Shown one piece after another: positions 6,225 to 7,293 of a stretch of 7,293 nt of DNA. Numbering within the stretch: the first letter of the stretch is position 1; every line of letters starts with the position of its first letter. The stretch lies in contig CAZTMX010000143.1 of the NCBI GenBank assembly GCA_964614855.1, positions 1 to 7,293 of the forward strand. The letters are read 5' to 3'. Source of the DNA: CAWJHE01 sp964614855. GTDB lineage: Bacteria; Chloroflexota; Anaerolineae; Anaerolineales; UBA4823. Under the pieces are notes generated by a model. That model did not search any database, had not been told where the DNA came from, and worked only from the letters and a program-made list of their open reading frames with translations. The position numbers and the translations under genes are program-made.

Positions 6225-6229
6225 AAATG
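6204..6229. promoter_or_regulatory. Inverted repeat over both promoters, candidate regulator operator
   Basis: The 10-base arms CATTATTTAT (6204-6213) and ATAATAAATG (6220-6229) are inverted copies matching at 8 of 10 positions, separated by six bases. The repeat covers the spacer and -10 of the plus promoter and the -10 of the minus promoter. A dimeric repressor such as the adjacent DeoR-type protein bound here would shut off both transcripts. The region is AT-rich, so some symmetry may be chance. Confidence 0.45.
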
Positions 6230-6243
6230 AAAATAAAAGTCAA
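6215..6243 (-). promoter_or_regulatory. Strong sigma-70 promoter of the kinase-hydrolase-YjbQ-aldolase operon
   Basis: Read on the minus strand, TTGACT (6243-6238) is followed after 17 bases by TACAAT (6220-6215, 5 of 6 consensus). Transcription should start near 6208, giving a leader of about 155 bases before the ATG at 6052. The match in both boxes and spacing is as good as that of the divergent plus-strand promoter. Confidence 0.72.
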
Positions 6244-6280
6244 TCATTTTTGTCGATTTGTGCACTATTAAGGTAGTTCT

Positions 6281-7084
6281 GTGTTGAAGATCCAGCGGCA
6301 GGCAAAAATCTTACAGCTAATCCATGAGCGAGCCTTCATACAGAATGAAGATCTGGCCAAGGTATTTGGTGTTACACAGGCCACCATCCGGCGCGATCTG
6401 AAATCCCTCCACCAGCAAAACTTGATCCGCCTGGACCATGGCGGCGCTTATGATGTAGCTCTGATGGAAGGTTCCAGTGAACCCCTGTATGAAACAAAAG
6501 CATATATCAACCTTGAACGAAAACGCCTGATTGGTCAGGCTGCTGCTGAAATGGTTAATGATCAAGAGACAATTTTTCTTGATTCAGGAACAACCAACGC
6601 TCAGATTGCAAAGAGCCTGCGCAAGACCCATCTCAAAAATGTCACCGTTGTGACCCCCGATATCATGGTGGCCAAAGAACTTTGTTCCGAAGAACAATTT
6701 CACGTTGTGGTGCTCGGCGGACTTATGCGCAGGTTCTACTACTCGCTCTACGGCCCGTTCACTCTGGCGATCCTGAAGAATATCCAGGCAAATAAAGTCT
6801 TTCTAGGTATCGATGCAGCGAGTATGGATGCCGGCATCTCCAACCTCGTTCTGGACGAAGTCCCTATCAAACAATCGATGATCACAAACAGCCAACAGGT
6901 AATTGTTGTGAGCGACAGCTCGAAATTTGATTGTTTCGCTCCCTATCATGTCTGTTCGTGGGATTCTGTGGATAATGTAATTTCCGATGATTGCTTAGAT
7001 GTACGTTATGAAGAGTTCTTCCAGTTACATGAAGTAAGCCTGGAGTTGGTACATCCCTCTTTGGATGGAGCTTATGAGAATTAG
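6281..7084 (+). CDS. DeoR/GlpR-family transcriptional regulator
   Basis: This 267-residue repressor-type protein has the usual length (about 250-270). The N-terminal winged helix-turn-helix spans about 7-57, with 'DLAKVFGVTQATIRRDL' (24-40) as the DNA-binding unit and the family 'HGGA' at 53-56. The C-terminal sugar-phosphate sensor domain shows 'DSGTT' (101-105), 'VVTPDI' (123-128), a 'VVVLGG' strand and 'SDSSKFD', all typical of DeoR regulators that bind phosphorylated sugars. The start is a GTG at 6281, seven bases after AAGG (6270-6273); it leaves the standard family N-terminus. The gene is divergent from the PfkB kinase operon through overlapping promoters and likely controls both it and itself. 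The inducer is probably a sugar phosphate made by the divergent kinase, which is inference. Confidence 0.94.
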   Translation: MLKIQRQAKILQLIHERAFIQNEDLAKVFGVTQATIRRDLKSLHQQNLIRLDHGGAYDVALMEGSSEPLYETKAYINLERKRLIGQAAAEMVNDQETIFLDSGTTNAQIAKSLRKTHLKNVTVVTPDIMVAKELCSEEQFHVVVLGGLMRRFYYSLYGPFTLAILKNIQANKVFLGIDAASMDAGISNLVLDEVPIKQSMITNSQQVIVVSDSSKFDCFAPYHVCSWDSVDNVISDDCLDVRYEEFFQLHEVSLELVHPSLDGAYEN

Positions 7085-7163
7085 TTAAAATTGTAATCCA
7101 CCCAACTTCCTTACAGCGCCCAGCAGTATGGAATTTTTCCACCAAGCATAGGAGATCCACGCG

Positions 7164-7293
7164 ATGAAGAGTTTCAGCAGCTGTCTCCCACCAAGGTTCC
7201 TATTTGGAAACGGTAAATTTAACACGCTCGGAGATGAATGTTCCGGGATTGGTCAGAAAGCGCTGTTGGTCAGCTACCCATGTGGAACACTCG
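7164..7293 (+). CDS. Iron-containing alcohol dehydrogenase, N-terminal fragment (runs off the window)
   Basis: An open frame starts at ATG 7164, preceded by GGAG (7151-7154) nine bases away, and continues without a stop through the last base. The 43 visible residues match the start of group III Fe-dependent alcohol dehydrogenases: 'LPPRFLFGNGKFNTLGDEC' (8-26), then 'GQKALLVSYP' (30-39), the first strand of the NAD(P)-binding domain. The family normally has about 380-400 residues, so roughly nine tenths is missing, including the metal-binding histidines. It begins 79 bases after the regulator gene, with no convincing terminator between, so co-transcription is possible. It could oxidise or reduce an alcohol or aldehyde from the divergent pathway, which is inference; the exact substrate cannot be told. 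Confidence 0.8.
   Translation, partial: MKSFSSCLPPRFLFGNGKFNTLGDECSGIGQKALLVSYPCGTL

Noticed and set aside
7129..7141. TGGAA-TTT-TTCCA hairpin as a terminator of the regulator gene
   Set aside because: It has only five base pairs, mostly A-T, and no downstream T-tract.

Overview
This window is bacterial chromosome of moderate GC content. It has Shine-Dalgarno-led genes, sigma-70-type promoters, stop/start overlaps of four bases and a histidine tRNA whose 3' CCA is encoded in the DNA. There are no insertion sequences, phage genes, CRISPR arrays or integrases. The phylum cannot be proven from the sequence. The overall feel is of an environmental, probably anaerobic bacterium, and Chloroflexota/Anaerolineae is my best but weak guess.

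Layout. (1) Positions 1-67 hold the 3' end of a tRNA-His followed by its hairpin terminator. (2) Positions about 138-2663 are a plus-strand operon of three tightly coupled genes. The first (242-1462) encodes a 406-residue protein I cannot name, perhaps with a deoxyhypusine-synthase-like Rossmann fold. The second is kdsB, for CMP-Kdo synthetase. The third encodes a YhcH/YjgK/YiaL (NanQ/TabA-type) cupin. Both junctions are ATGA overlaps. (3) Positions 6052-2705 on the minus strand are a four-gene operon, in transcription order a PfkB sugar kinase, an amidohydrolase-2 (TIM-barrel) hydrolase, a YjbQ/UPF0047 protein and a DapA/NanA-type class I aldolase. The two operons converge on a gap of 41 bases at 2664-2704. 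(4) From 6196 to the end, a DeoR/GlpR-type repressor gene runs rightwards, followed by the first 43 codons of an iron-containing alcohol dehydrogenase cut by the window edge.

How the genes may work together. The DeoR regulator and the kinase operon are divergent. Their promoters are almost ideal (TTGACT-17-TATAAT on plus, TTGACT-17-TACAAT on minus) and overlap, so their -10 boxes share bases and only one polymerase can be bound at a time. DeoR-type regulators usually sense a phosphorylated sugar, and the divergent operon starts with a sugar kinase. The simplest reading is a carbohydrate or sugar-acid catabolic module: hydrolase (lactonase?), kinase, pyruvate-type aldolase and, on the regulator side, an Fe-dependent dehydrogenase for the aldehyde product. 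The neighbouring kdsB plus YhcH-type gene suggests that 3-deoxy-2-ulosonic acids (Kdo, Kdn, KDG or sialic-acid-like sugars) may link both halves, but that is inference. The most interesting points are the mutually exclusive promoters, the unusual kdsB operon with its unassigned first gene, and active-site substitutions in the aldolase (Tyr in place of the DapA Arg) and the hydrolase (Asn in place of the usual Asp).
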